DNA from: JAOEGB01 sp041262585
GTDB lineage: Bacteria; Actinomycetota; Actinomycetes; Streptosporangiales; Streptosporangiaceae
Reading direction: 5' to 3'
DNA: 64,000 nt
Assembly (NCBI RefSeq): GCF_041262585.1
Contig: NZ_JBGCBZ010000008.1
Span: 1 to 64,000 of the forward strand
The position numbers and the translations under genes are program-made. Under the pieces are notes generated by a model. It worked only from the letters and a program-made list of their open reading frames with translations, had not been told where the DNA came from and searched no databases. Positions within the stretch are counted from its first letter, which is position 1. Every line of letters starts with the position of its first letter. Below are positions 26,879 to 37,274 of the stretch, in pieces.

Positions 26879-28663
26879 ATGTCCCAGCACATCTTGACCG
26901 CCGTCGCCTGGCCGTACGCGAACGGCCCGCGCCACATCGGGCATGTCTCCGGCTTCGGGGTGCCCTCCGACGTCTTCAGCCGCTACCAGCGGATGGCGGG
27001 CAACAAGGTGCTGATGGTCTCCGGGACCGACGAGCACGGCACGCCGATCCAGGTGCAGGCCGACAAGGAGGGCGTCACCGCCCGCGAGCTCGCCGACCGG
27101 TACAACCGGGTCATCGCCGAGGACCTCGTCGGCCTCGGGCTGTCGTACGACCTGTTCACGCGGACCACGACGCACAACCACTACGCGGTGGCGCAGGAGA
27201 TCTTCCTGGGCCTCTACAAGAACGGGTACATCTTCCCCAAGACCACGATGGGCGCGGTCTCCCCGTCCACCGGGCGGACCCTTCCTGACCGGTACATCGA
27301 GGGCACCTGCCCCATCTGTGGCTACGACGGCGCCCGCGGCGACCAGTGCGACAACTGCGGCAACCAGCTCGACCCGATCGACCTGATCAACCCCCGGTCG
27401 CGGATCAACGGCGAGACGCCGGTGTTCGTCGAGACCGAGCACTTCATGCTCGACCTGCCCGCGTTCTCCGAGGTGCTCGGCACGTGGCTGCAGTCCAAGC
27501 AGGGCGAGTGGCGGCCCAACGTGCTCAAGTTCTCCCTCAACCTGCTGGGCGACCTCCAGCCCCGGGCGATCAGCCGCGACCTCGACTGGGGCGTGCCGAT
27601 CCCGCTGGACGGCTGGCGCGACCGCAACGACAAGCGGCTCTACGTCTGGTTCGACGCGGTCATCGGCTACCTCTCGGCCTCCATCGAGTGGGCCAGGCGC
27701 AGCGGCGACCCGGACGCCTGGCGGCAGTGGTGGCAGAACCCGGACGCCCGCGGCTACTACTTCATGGGCAAGGACAACATCGTCTTCCACTCCGAGATCT
27801 GGCCGGCGATGCTGCTCGGCTACAACGGAGAGGGCGCCAGGGGCGGCACGCCGGGGTCGCTCGGCAAGCTCGCGCTGCCGTCCGAGGTGGTGTCGAGCGA
27901 GTTCCTGACCATGGAGGGCCGGAAGTTCTCCTCCTCCAGGCAGGTCGTGATCTACGTCCGCGACTTCCTCGAGCGCTACTCGGCCGACGCCCTGCGCTAC
28001 TACATCGCGGTCGCCGGCCCGGAGAACCAGGACACCGACTTCACCTGGTCGGAGTTCGTCAACCGCAACAACGGCGAGCTCGTCGCGGCCTGGGGCAACC
28101 TGGTCAACCGGTCGATCTCGATGGCCGCCAAGAACTTCGGCGCCATCCCGGAGGCCGGCGACCTCACCGACGCCGACCGCGCCCTCCTGGAAAGGTCCCG
28201 TACGGCTTTCGCCGCGGTCGGGGCCGAGCTCCAGCGGTCCCGGTTCAAGAACGCGGTGACCGAGGCGTTCGACGTCGTGCGCGACGCCAACAAGTATCTG
28301 GCCGACCAGGAGCCTTGGAAGATCAAGGACGATCCCGAGCGGCAGAAGTCGATCCTGCACGTGGCACTCCAGGTCGTGGACGACGCCAAGACGCTGCTCA
28401 CGCCGTTCCTGCCGAACTCGTCGAACAAGATCTTCGAGATGCTCGGCGGCGAGGGCGTGTGGTCCGGCATGCCGGAGATCCACGAGGTCGACGAGGACGG
28501 CGGGCCGGCCTATCCCGTCATCACGGGCGACTACCAGGGCGCCGCCCGCTGGGAGCACCGCCCGATCAAGGCCGGCACCCCGCTGGCCCCGCCCACGCCG
28601 CTGTTCGCCAAGCTCGACCCCAAGGTCGTCGACGAGGAGCTCGCCCGCCTCACCGGCACATGA
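26879..28663 (+). CDS. metG: Methionine-tRNA ligase
   Basis: The 594-residue class I synthetase charges tRNA-Met. The HIGH signature appears as GPRHIGHVSG near residues 16-25. The zinc-binding knob carries CPICGYDGARGDQCDNCG. The KMSKS loop reads MEGRKFSSSRQ, a common actinobacterial variant, and WFDAVIGYLS and SEIWPAM are typical. There is no C-terminal tRNA-binding EMAP domain, which is normal for this clade. The ATG at 26879 is preferred over the GTG two codons upstream. It is followed by tatD, as in mycobacteria, with repeats in between. Confidence 0.95.
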   Translation: MSQHILTAVAWPYANGPRHIGHVSGFGVPSDVFSRYQRMAGNKVLMVSGTDEHGTPIQVQADKEGVTARELADRYNRVIAEDLVGLGLSYDLFTRTTTHNHYAVAQEIFLGLYKNGYIFPKTTMGAVSPSTGRTLPDRYIEGTCPICGYDGARGDQCDNCGNQLDPIDLINPRSRINGETPVFVETEHFMLDLPAFSEVLGTWLQSKQGEWRPNVLKFSLNLLGDLQPRAISRDLDWGVPIPLDGWRDRNDKRLYVWFDAVIGYLSASIEWARRSGDPDAWRQWWQNPDARGYYFMGKDNIVFHSEIWPAMLLGYNGEGARGGTPGSLGKLALPSEVVSSEFLTMEGRKFSSSRQVVIYVRDFLERYSADALRYYIAVAGPENQDTDFTWSEFVNRNNGELVAAWGNLVNRSISMAAKNFGAIPEAGDLTDADRALLERSRTAFAAVGAELQRSRFKNAVTEAFDVVRDANKYLADQEPWKIKDDPERQKSILHVALQVVDDAKTLLTPFLPNSSNKIFEMLGGEGVWSGMPEIHEVDEDGGPAYPVITGDYQGAARWEHRPIKAGTPLAPPTPLFAKLDPKVVDEELARLTGT

Positions 28664-28698
28664 TGCGGGTCCGGCATATGAGGCGGGGGCTGATCATC

Positions 28699-28943
28699 GT
28701 GATCATGCACAGGTTCCCGGGAAGCCGGTCCCACCTGCGCCTCTTCTTGTCGTGATCATGCGGACCTTCCTGGATGTGCGGTGTGACCAGGGCGGATGCG
28801 GTTCGTGATCTGGCATCGGCAGCCGCGTGCATGATCACGAAAGATGTTTTGCCAGGTCGCTCGCTGTCCCAGGGAACCTGTGCATGATCACGTACGCTGT
28901 GGGGCTGCTCATGCCACACGCGTGGGAATGTGTGCATGATCAC
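28699..28943. repeat. 53-bp-unit intergenic repeat, inverted pair (site A)
   Basis: Two elements lie between metG and tatD. The forward element has GTGATCATGC cores at 28699 and 28752, and GTGATCTGGC at 28805, each 53 bases apart. The reverse element has GCATGATCAC at 28829, 28882 and 28934 (spacing 53 and 52). Each element is two full units plus a terminal core, 115-116 bp long, and the two face each other 14 bases apart. Within units, TTCC at positions 16-19 and GACCWG-like bases at 34-39 recur. The spacing is not a multiple of three and no frame is shared, so it is not coding. Confidence 0.9.
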
Positions 28944-29000
28944 CCTCAACCTACCGCCCCTCCCAAAAGGGGCACCCTTTGGAGGGGCGGTAGGTTGAGG
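28944..29000. repeat. Perfect 20-bp inverted repeat over the tatD ribosome site
   Basis: CCTCAACCTACCGCCCCTCC at 28944-28963 is the exact reverse complement of 28981-29000. The 17 bases between form a second 6-bp stem (AAAGGG/CCCTTT, loop GCA). The right arm ends 3 bases before the tatD GTG and includes its GAGG ribosome site. It could terminate metG transcripts, hide the tatD ribosome site, or be a remnant of a mobile repeat. Confidence 0.9.
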
Positions 29001-29003
29001 GGC

Positions 29004-29858
29004 GTGACCGGGATTCCGCCGTTGCCTGAGCCGCTGCCGGGTGAGGTCTTCGACAGCCATTGCCATCTCGACATCATGGTGGGCAACCGGCAGGCCTCCT
29101 CCGGCGATCCGGTGGCCCAGGCGGCGCAGGCTGCCAGCGCCACCGTCGAGTCGATCCTGGACGAGGCCAGGGCCGTCGGCGTCACCCGGCTCGTGACGAT
29201 CGGCTACGACCTGCCCTCATCCCGGTGGAACGCCGCCACGGCGGCCGCCCACGACGACGTCTACGCGGGCGTGGCCATCCACCCCAACGAGGCCCACGCT
29301 GCCACTCCCGAGGTCCTGGACGAGATCGAGGAGCTCGCGCGGCAGCCGTACGTGCGGGCGGTGGGGGAGACCGGGCTCGACTACTTCCGCGACTGGGCCT
29401 CGCAGGCCGACCAGCACGCGAGCTTCCGGGCGCACATCGAGATCGCCAAGCGGACCGGCAAGGCGCTCGTCATCCACGACCGCGACGCCCACGACGACGT
29501 GCTGGCGGTGCTGGCCGACCAGGGCGCTCCCGACGTGGTGATTTTTCATAGCTTCTCGGGGGATGCCGAGATGGCGAAGCGGTGCTCGGACGCCGGATAT
29601 TTCATGTCGTTCTCGGGGCCGGTTACCTACAAGAACGCCGACTACCTCCGGGAGGCCGCCCGCGTGGCGCCCCTGGAGCTCATGCTGGTCGAGACCGACG
29701 CGCCCTACCTTCCGCCGGTGCCGCACCGGGGCAAGCCCAACGCGCCCTACCTCATCCCGCTGACGCTGCGCTGCCTGGCGGAGGTCAAGGGCATCGAGGC
29801 CGAGGCCCTGGCCTCCGCCATCACCGCCAACGGCGAAACCGCCTTCGGCGCCTGGTAA
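29004..29858 (+). CDS. tatD: TatD-family metal-dependent deoxyribonuclease
   Basis: The GTG at 29004 gives 284 residues starting TGIPPLPEPLPGEVFDSHCHLD; the long upstream open frame runs through repeats and is not used. TatD hydrolases are 3'-5' exonucleases acting on DNA damage and in D-aminoacyl-tRNA or DNA quality control. Metal ligands are visible in FDSHCHLD (His pair), GETGLDYFRDWAS (Glu), VIHDRDAHDD (His), FHSFSGD (His) and VETDAPYLPP (Asp). The metG-tatD order is conserved. Expression may be affected by the hairpin covering its ribosome site. Confidence 0.92.
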   Translation: MTGIPPLPEPLPGEVFDSHCHLDIMVGNRQASSGDPVAQAAQAASATVESILDEARAVGVTRLVTIGYDLPSSRWNAATAAAHDDVYAGVAIHPNEAHAATPEVLDEIEELARQPYVRAVGETGLDYFRDWASQADQHASFRAHIEIAKRTGKALVIHDRDAHDDVLAVLADQGAPDVVIFHSFSGDAEMAKRCSDAGYFMSFSGPVTYKNADYLREAARVAPLELMLVETDAPYLPPVPHRGKPNAPYLIPLTLRCLAEVKGIEAEALASAITANGETAFGAW

Positions 29859-29877
29859 CCCGGGCCCCGACCCGCGC

Positions 29878-31407
29878 TCAGCCCGCGACGCTCGCGCCGA
29901 AGTCGGCCGAGGCGCCGCCGTCGAGCTTCCCGGGGCCGTAGTACACCGGGTCGCCCTCGCCGGCCACGGCGACCGTGCCGGTCGGGCCCCTGTCCGGGAC
30001 GCCGATGAGGAGCCGCTCGCCCGGTGACAGCGCGTTCGGGCCGCCGATGTCCGTGACCGAGGCGCCGAAGCGCTCTTGGCGGCCGCTCGGCACGAACATG
30101 GTCTGGCCTGCCCCACTCAGGAAGATCCAGCGCACGAGTCCCGACTCCTTGGGGCCTGACCCGGCCGTCGCGTAGGGGCTGCCGACCGCCAAGGACAGGA
30201 CACCCCTCGGGCTCCAGAAGGCGAGGCTCCACCCTCCCAGCCCGCCCGATCGCGCCTTGAACGTCCGCGCAGGGGACACCTCGCCGCCGCCCTTCCTGAC
30301 GAAGAGCTCCACGATGCCGGATTCCTTCCCGCCCGCGCCGGCCAGCGGCGCGCTCGCCGCGAGGTAGCCGTCGCCCTTCCACTCGGCGTAGTCCAGCGCG
30401 TACCCGAAACGGTCGCCCGAGGCCTCCCTCACGTCGGTCGAGGCCTGGTGGAGATCCCACTTCTTGCTGGTGTAACGCCCCCCGGCGACCCGGACATCGA
30501 AGATCACCCCCACCATACCGGCGTCGATCTTCCCCGACGCGACCTGCCTGCCGGTGCCGTCGTCGTTCTCGTACGGCACGCCGACGGCGAGGTCGAGCTC
30601 GCCAGGCTTGCCGCCGAGGTGGCCGAAGGCGAGGGCCCAGCCGTACAGGTCGCCGACCTCGCTGTTGCCGATGACGCCCTCGGAGTCCTGCGTGATGACC
30701 GCCGTCGCCTTCGCAGCCGTGTCGTCCACGTCGTCCACGTCGTCCACGTCGAACAGGTGGACGGCGCCCGAGTCCGTCACGCCGTCTCGGTCGGCGTGCG
30801 GCTCGCCCACGGCGACGAGCGCGCCGCTCTGTGTTGTCGACGATTGGGCTGTCGACGATTGGGTTGCCGGAAAGCCGGCGGCCGACGACGTGGACAGCTC
30901 GGCCGCCGCCAGCGACCAGCCGAAGTGAGCGTTCGCCTGAGGCTCCCGGGGGAGTGACATGACCCGTGGCGTGCCGTTCGGCGTGCCGTAGAAGACGTAG
31001 GCGGCCCCGGCGTCCGTGCCCCCGCCCGGGGCGTCCGCGTACGGCGCGCCGACGATCACGTCCAGGCATCGGTCACCGTTGACGTGAGCCGTCCGTACGG
31101 ACCATCCGAACCCGTCGCCCGCCTTCGCTTCGGGGCTGCTGAGCACCAGGACGCCGCCCCGCCCGCCATCGAGCAGGACATGTATGGCTCCCGCACCCTC
31201 GGCGCCCACGCCGCCCTCGCTTGCGCCACCCCGGACGTCGGCGAACGGGTCACCCACGACGGCGTCGTCGGTCCCGTCGCCGTCGAAGTCGGCCGCGGAC
31301 GCCTCCGAGCAATCGGCGCGGGCGAGAGCCGTACCGGGGCTGAACAGTCCGGCGACGACGCAAGCGGCGACGAGGGGAAGCGCCGGAACCGCGCGCAGGA
31401 GCCTCAC
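29878..31407 (-). CDS. Secreted FG-GAP/integrin-alpha-like beta-propeller protein
   Basis: The 509-residue protein has a signal peptide (about 1-30). FG-GAP repeats follow, with calcium-binding DFDGDGTDDAVVGDP at the first blade and DGFGWSV, FGWSLA, YGWALAFG, FGYALD and FGASV marking later blades, enough for about seven. A short VDDVDDVDD run comes from a 9-bp repeat near 30720-30745. FG-GAP propellers bind ligands or calcium outside the cell. The GTG start overlaps the stop of the upstream kinase gene by 4 bases, so the two are translationally coupled and probably act together. Confidence 0.85.
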   Translation of the reverse strand: MRLLRAVPALPLVAACVVAGLFSPGTALARADCSEASAADFDGDGTDDAVVGDPFADVRGGASEGGVGAEGAGAIHVLLDGGRGGVLVLSSPEAKAGDGFGWSVRTAHVNGDRCLDVIVGAPYADAPGGGTDAGAAYVFYGTPNGTPRVMSLPREPQANAHFGWSLAAAELSTSSAAGFPATQSSTAQSSTTQSGALVAVGEPHADRDGVTDSGAVHLFDVDDVDDVDDTAAKATAVITQDSEGVIGNSEVGDLYGWALAFGHLGGKPGELDLAVGVPYENDDGTGRQVASGKIDAGMVGVIFDVRVAGGRYTSKKWDLHQASTDVREASGDRFGYALDYAEWKGDGYLAASAPLAGAGGKESGIVELFVRKGGGEVSPARTFKARSGGLGGWSLAFWSPRGVLSLAVGSPYATAGSGPKESGLVRWIFLSGAGQTMFVPSGRQERFGASVTDIGGPNALSPGERLLIGVPDRGPTGTVAVAGEGDPVYYGPGKLDGGASADFGASVAG

Positions 31408-32930
31408 AGTTGCACCTCCACACCGTCGGAGAGGACGAGTCTCGTGGGCTTGCGGCCCGGCGGAAGATCGAAGATGAGGACACCGTCGACCTTGGCGCCC
31501 GGCACGAGAGCGGTCGGCAGGGGAGTGGATGCCCTGTCGGCGTCATGCTCGCCTCCCCGGTCGTCGAAAAGCCGGGGGGACATGGTGGCGACAGGCGCGA
31601 GGTCGCCTCCCAGGTTCACCATCGTCCAGCGCACGACGCAGAGCCCGCCCTTCGTCGCGGTGACGCTCTCGTAGGCCGGCAGCCCGCAGCGCGGCTGCTG
31701 CGGCACGAGGATCTGGGTGTCGAGCATGGAGGTGCCGGGAGTTTGAGTGCCGGGCGGTTGAGTATTGGACCCGGCCAGCCGGATCCGGCGCCCGACATCC
31801 GCGCCCACGGCGGGGGCCTTCCTGGCCGCGGGCGCCTTGGGCGCCGCGACCGGGCCGGCGTCGCCCGGCCTGTGGCGGGCCGTGACCAGCACGCCGACGG
31901 TGACGCTCAGCGCGACGACCACGGCGGCCGCGGCGAACAGCCAGCGGCTCACTCTTGAACGCCGCCGTGTGACGAGCCCCGGCTCCGTCGACGTGGGCCG
32001 GCCGAGGATCTGGGTGGCGTCGGGCTCCGCCGCGACGTTCGGCGGGGGCTCCCACGACTCGGTGAGCATCTCCGTGGCCGTCGCGGCAGGCGACGCCGGA
32101 ACGGGCGCGACGCCGCCGACCAGCGCGAGGAGCAGGTCCTGCGCGCTGGGCCGCCGCGCGGGGTCGGGGTGGGTGGCCCTGCGGGCCAGCTCGTCGAGCG
32201 GTGCGGGCAGGGCGCCCAGGTCGGGGCCGTTGTTGAGCACGCGGGCGGCGAGCATGACCGCGTCGCCCCGGCCGTAGGGGTGGCGGCCGCTGCCGGCGTA
32301 GCCCACCAGGCACCCCCAGGCGAAGATGTCCGTCGCCGGGGTGATCTCCTCGCCTCGCACCTGCTCGGGAGCCCACCACCCCGGGCTGCCGAGCAGTTCA
32401 CCCGACTGCGTGAAGCTGTGCGTGGTGTCGAGCGCCCGCGCGATCCCGAAGTCGATCACCCGTGGGCCCGACATGGACAGGATGACGTTGGCGGGCTTCA
32501 GGTCCCGGTGGACCAGTCCCGCGACGTGGATGGCGGCCAGCGCCGCCGCCACCCCCAGCGCGACCCCGTGGAGCGGGCCCGCCCCCAGCGGGCCGTACGT
32601 CGTGATCTGCCGCGACAGCGGAGTCCCGGCGATGTACTCGGTGACCATGTACGGCCTGCCGTCCGCGGCGTTGCCGTTGTCCAGCACCTGGGCGGTGCAG
32701 AACGAGGCCACCCTGCGGGCGTTGTCCACCTCGGCGTGGAATCTGGCGGCGAAGTCGTCGTCGGCCGTGAACTCGGCCTTCACCACCTTGACCGCGACGA
32801 CCTGGCCGGCCGGGGCCACGGCGAGATAGACGGTGCCCATGCCGCCCTCGCCGAGCCTGCCCAGCAGCCGGTAGGGGCCGATCGCCGCCGGGTCGTCCGG
32901 ACTGAGCGGTTCGGCGCCGGTGGGCCGCAT
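31404..32930 (-). CDS. Membrane Ser/Thr protein kinase (Hanks type)
   Basis: The ATG at 32930 has AGGAGG 7 bases upstream and is preferred over one 29 codons earlier. The 508-residue protein has an N-terminal kinase domain (about 15-275) with the glycine loop LGEGGMGTVY, AVKVVKAE, the catalytic HRDLKPANV and DFGIARA. A Pro/Thr linker, one membrane helix (RWLFAAAAVVVALSVTVGVLV, about 320-340) and a 165-residue extracellular region without PASTA repeats follow. It probably senses an outside signal. Its gene overlaps that of the secreted beta-propeller, a likely partner or ligand (inference). Confidence 0.9.
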   Translation of the reverse strand: MRPTGAEPLSPDDPAAIGPYRLLGRLGEGGMGTVYLAVAPAGQVVAVKVVKAEFTADDDFAARFHAEVDNARRVASFCTAQVLDNGNAADGRPYMVTEYIAGTPLSRQITTYGPLGAGPLHGVALGVAAALAAIHVAGLVHRDLKPANVILSMSGPRVIDFGIARALDTTHSFTQSGELLGSPGWWAPEQVRGEEITPATDIFAWGCLVGYAGSGRHPYGRGDAVMLAARVLNNGPDLGALPAPLDELARRATHPDPARRPSAQDLLLALVGGVAPVPASPAATATEMLTESWEPPPNVAAEPDATQILGRPTSTEPGLVTRRRSRVSRWLFAAAAVVVALSVTVGVLVTARHRPGDAGPVAAPKAPAARKAPAVGADVGRRIRLAGSNTQPPGTQTPGTSMLDTQILVPQQPRCGLPAYESVTATKGGLCVVRWTMVNLGGDLAPVATMSPRLFDDRGGEHDADRASTPLPTALVPGAKVDGVLIFDLPPGRKPTRLVLSDGVEVQL

Positions 32931-33091
32931 GGGCGCGCCTCCTTGCCTGGCGGCGTCGGTGCCGCGCGTCGCCACGTTATCCACGTCCGCTCCCTCCGTA
33001 TATGGCATGTTCGGCACCGAAACGAGAATGGATGGCCGTCGGTCGAGAGCACCAGGTAAATCGACACGCTCGCATGCACGACACTGGAGGC

Positions 33092-33982
33092 ATGAGTCTG
33101 CTCGGCCCGGTCGAAGTGCGCACGTTGGCGGAGAAGCTGAACATCCGGCCGACGAAGAAGCTGGGGCAGAACTTCGTGATCGACGGCGGCACGGTCCGCC
33201 GGATCGTCCGGGTGGCCGAGGTGACCCCTGACGACGTCGCCATCGAGATCGGGCCCGGGCTCGGCTCGCTCACGCTGGCGCTGCTTCCCGAGGTCGCGAA
33301 GGTCGTCGCGGTCGAGATCGACCCGGTGCTCGCGGAGCAGTTGCCGTTGACGGTGGCGGACATGGCCCCTGAATACGCCGACCGGCTGTCCGTGGTCCAC
33401 GCCGACGCTTTGCGGGTCCGTCCGGATGACCTGGCGGCCCAGCCGACCGCGCTGGTGGCCAACCTGCCGTACAACGTGTCCGTTCCGGTCGTGCTGCACC
33501 TGCTGGAGGTGCTGCCGTCGCTGCGGCGGGGCCTGGTGATGGTGCAGGCCGAGGTGGCCGACCGGCTCGCGGCGACGTCCGGCTCCAAGATCTACGGCAT
33601 TCCCTCGCTCAAGGCGGCGTGGTACGCCGACGTCCGCCGCGCCGGGCCGGTCGGCCGCAACGTCTTCTGGCCGGCGCCGAACGTCGACTCCGGCCTGGTC
33701 TCCCTCGTGCGCCGCGACCCGCCGGAGACGACCGCGACCCGTGAGGAGGTCTTCGCCGCCATCGACGCGGCGTTCGCGCAGCGCCGCAAGACCCTGCGGG
33801 CCGCCCTCGCCTCGTGGGCGGGTACGGCCGCCGCCGCCGAGGAGGCGCTGGTCAAGGCCGGGGTGGACCCGTCCGCGAGAGGCGAGCAACTCGGCATCGA
33901 CGACTTCGCCCGCATCGCGGAGCACTCTCCCGCAGCCGGCGGGCGTACAGAGAAAACAGCGCGCAGCCGCCAGCGGCGATAA
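33092..33982 (+). CDS. ksgA: 16S rRNA (adenine-1518/1519-N6)-dimethyltransferase
   Basis: The ATG at 33092 lies behind TGGAGGC and gives 296 residues. KsgA/RsmA dimethylates two adjacent adenines in helix 45 late in 30S assembly. Visible motifs are KKLGQNFVIDGGTVRRIV (N-terminal), EIGPGLGSLT (SAM motif I), AVEID and the catalytic NLPYNVSVP. WPAPNVDSGLV is in the C-terminal part. It lies upstream of ispE, as in many actinobacteria. The final residues are a basic tail. Confidence 0.95.
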   Translation: MSLLGPVEVRTLAEKLNIRPTKKLGQNFVIDGGTVRRIVRVAEVTPDDVAIEIGPGLGSLTLALLPEVAKVVAVEIDPVLAEQLPLTVADMAPEYADRLSVVHADALRVRPDDLAAQPTALVANLPYNVSVPVVLHLLEVLPSLRRGLVMVQAEVADRLAATSGSKIYGIPSLKAAWYADVRRAGPVGRNVFWPAPNVDSGLVSLVRRDPPETTATREEVFAAIDAAFAQRRKTLRAALASWAGTAAAAEEALVKAGVDPSARGEQLGIDDFARIAEHSPAAGGRTEKTARSRQRR

Positions 33983-34230
33983 TGGCCCCGGTCGCCCGAC
34001 GGACGTGGCTCGGTTACCGGAATGGCGCGGGTCGGTTGGCGGACTGACGTGGCTCGGTCACCCGACTGACGCGCCGAAGTCGACCGCGGCCCCGGCTTCC
34101 TGCGGCCGATGAACGGCGTAGGGCCAGGTCACGTTAGGCTCGGGTCTCGTGACCGCGGCGAGTCGGCACAGGAGAGAGCCGCCAGCCGGTGCGAACACGT
34201 GATCTCAGGTGAGGAAGCGGTGAGCGAGCG

Positions 34231-35163
34231 ATGAACAGGGTGACCGTGCGCGTCCCCGCCAAGGTCAACCTCCAGCTCGCCGTGGGCCCGCTGCGCGACG
34301 ACGGCTACCACGATCTGGTGAACGTCTTCCACGCCGTCTCATTGTTCGACGAGGTCACCGCCACCGAGCACGAACCCGCCTCGTCCACCGCCGCGGCCGG
34401 GATGCTGACGGTCAGAGTCGAGGGCGAGTCGGCGGCGGACGTGCCGGCGAACAGCGACAACCTGGCCATCCGGGCGGCCCGCGCGCTGGCCGGGTGGGCC
34501 GGCCGCTCCTACGGCGCCGACCTGCTCATCCGCAAGTCGATCCCCGTGGCCGGCGGGATGGCCGGAGGCAGCGCGGACGCCGCGGCGGCGCTGGTCGCCT
34601 GCAACGAGCTGTGGGGTCTCGGTCTGCCGCTCGGCGACCTGATGGAGATCGGCGGCGACATCGGCAGCGACGTGCCGTTCGCCCTGTTCGGCGGCACCGC
34701 CGTGGGCACCGGGCGCGGTGAGAGACTCACGGCCGTGGAGACGTCAGGGGTGTTCCAGTGGGTGTTCGCGCTCGCCGACGGCGGCCTGTCCACTCCCAGG
34801 GTGTACGGCGAGTGCGACCGCCTGCGGGAGGTCGCGGGCGAGACCGTGGCGTGGCCCGCCGCGAGTGAGCCGCTCATGGCCGCCCTGCGGGACGGCGACG
34901 CCAAGGCGCTCGGCCTGGCCCTGGCCAACGACCTCCAGCCCGCGGCCCTGGCGCTGCGCCCCTCGCTGGCGCGCACCCTGGACGCGGGCCGGGAGCGGGG
35001 AGCGCTCGGCGCGATCGTCTCCGGCTCCGGCCCCACCTGCGCCTTCCTCGCGGAGTCCGAGACGCACGCCGCCGAGCTCGCCGCCGCCCTCGAAGCCGCC
35101 GGCGTCTGCCGCTCCGCCGTCACCGCCTTCGGCTCCGTCCCCGGGGCCGTGCTCCTCCACTAG
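34231..35163 (+). CDS. ispE: 4-diphosphocytidyl-2-C-methyl-D-erythritol kinase
   Basis: The 310-residue GHMP kinase phosphorylates CDP-methylerythritol in the MEP isoprenoid pathway, feeding polyprenyl carriers and menaquinone. Family motifs are RVPAKVNLQLAVGPLRDDGYHDL (N-terminal), the ATP loop PVAGGMAGGSADAAAAL and GSGPTCAFL near the C-terminus. It follows ksgA by about 250 bases, in the conserved order. The start is an ATG preceded by GAGGAAGCGG. The product supports the polyprenyl-linked glycosylation enzymes found in this window. Confidence 0.94.
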   Translation: MNRVTVRVPAKVNLQLAVGPLRDDGYHDLVNVFHAVSLFDEVTATEHEPASSTAAAGMLTVRVEGESAADVPANSDNLAIRAARALAGWAGRSYGADLLIRKSIPVAGGMAGGSADAAAALVACNELWGLGLPLGDLMEIGGDIGSDVPFALFGGTAVGTGRGERLTAVETSGVFQWVFALADGGLSTPRVYGECDRLREVAGETVAWPAASEPLMAALRDGDAKALGLALANDLQPAALALRPSLARTLDAGRERGALGAIVSGSGPTCAFLAESETHAAELAAALEAAGVCRSAVTAFGSVPGAVLLH

Positions 35164-35245
35164 ATCTCCCGCCAGATCGCCGAACAGGCCCGGGGAAGCT
35201 TCCGAATAGGCTCGCGGGACGGTTGCCGGATAGGCTTTACGGGCG

Positions 35246-37072
<1,827 letters not shown>

Positions 37073-37084
37073 CCCACCCCGGCC

Positions 37085-37200
37085 GTGATCATGCACAGGT
37101 TCCCGGACGCACGGCCTGACCTGCCGCGATCCCGGTCGTGATCATGCACGTTGTCCCGCGCACGCCCGCCGACCAGGCGCGACGCGATCCGTGATCTGGC
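37085..37200. repeat. 53-bp-unit intergenic repeat, single element (site B)
   Basis: Cores GTGATCATGC at 37085 and 37138, and GTGATCTGGC at 37191, are exactly 53 bases apart. The first unit carries ACAGGTTCCC after the core, and both full units have GACC(T/A)G at unit positions 34-39. The degenerate third core GTGATCTGGCA is shared with site A, which shows common descent. The element lies between the ABC-F stop and a terminator. Confidence 0.9.
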
Positions 37201-37213
37201 ACTGAGAACGCGA

Positions 37214-37242
37214 AAGGGCCCGGCGGGATGCGCCGGGCCCTT
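37214..37242. terminator. Bidirectional terminator between ABC-F and peptidase genes
   Basis: A perfect 12-bp stem (AAGGGCCCGGCG with CGCCGGGCCCTT) and 5-base loop separates convergent genes. A-rich and T-rich flanks on either side fit termination on both strands. Confidence 0.85.
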
Positions 37243-37274
37243 CCGATCGTTCAGGAGATCATCCAACCGGTCAC

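Noticed and set aside
28699..28943. CRISPR array
   Set aside because: Repeat-plus-variable-segment spacing near 53 bp looks CRISPR-like, but arrays have only two or three units, conserved bases lie inside the supposed spacers (GACCWG at 34-39), orientations are mixed and no cas gene is present.
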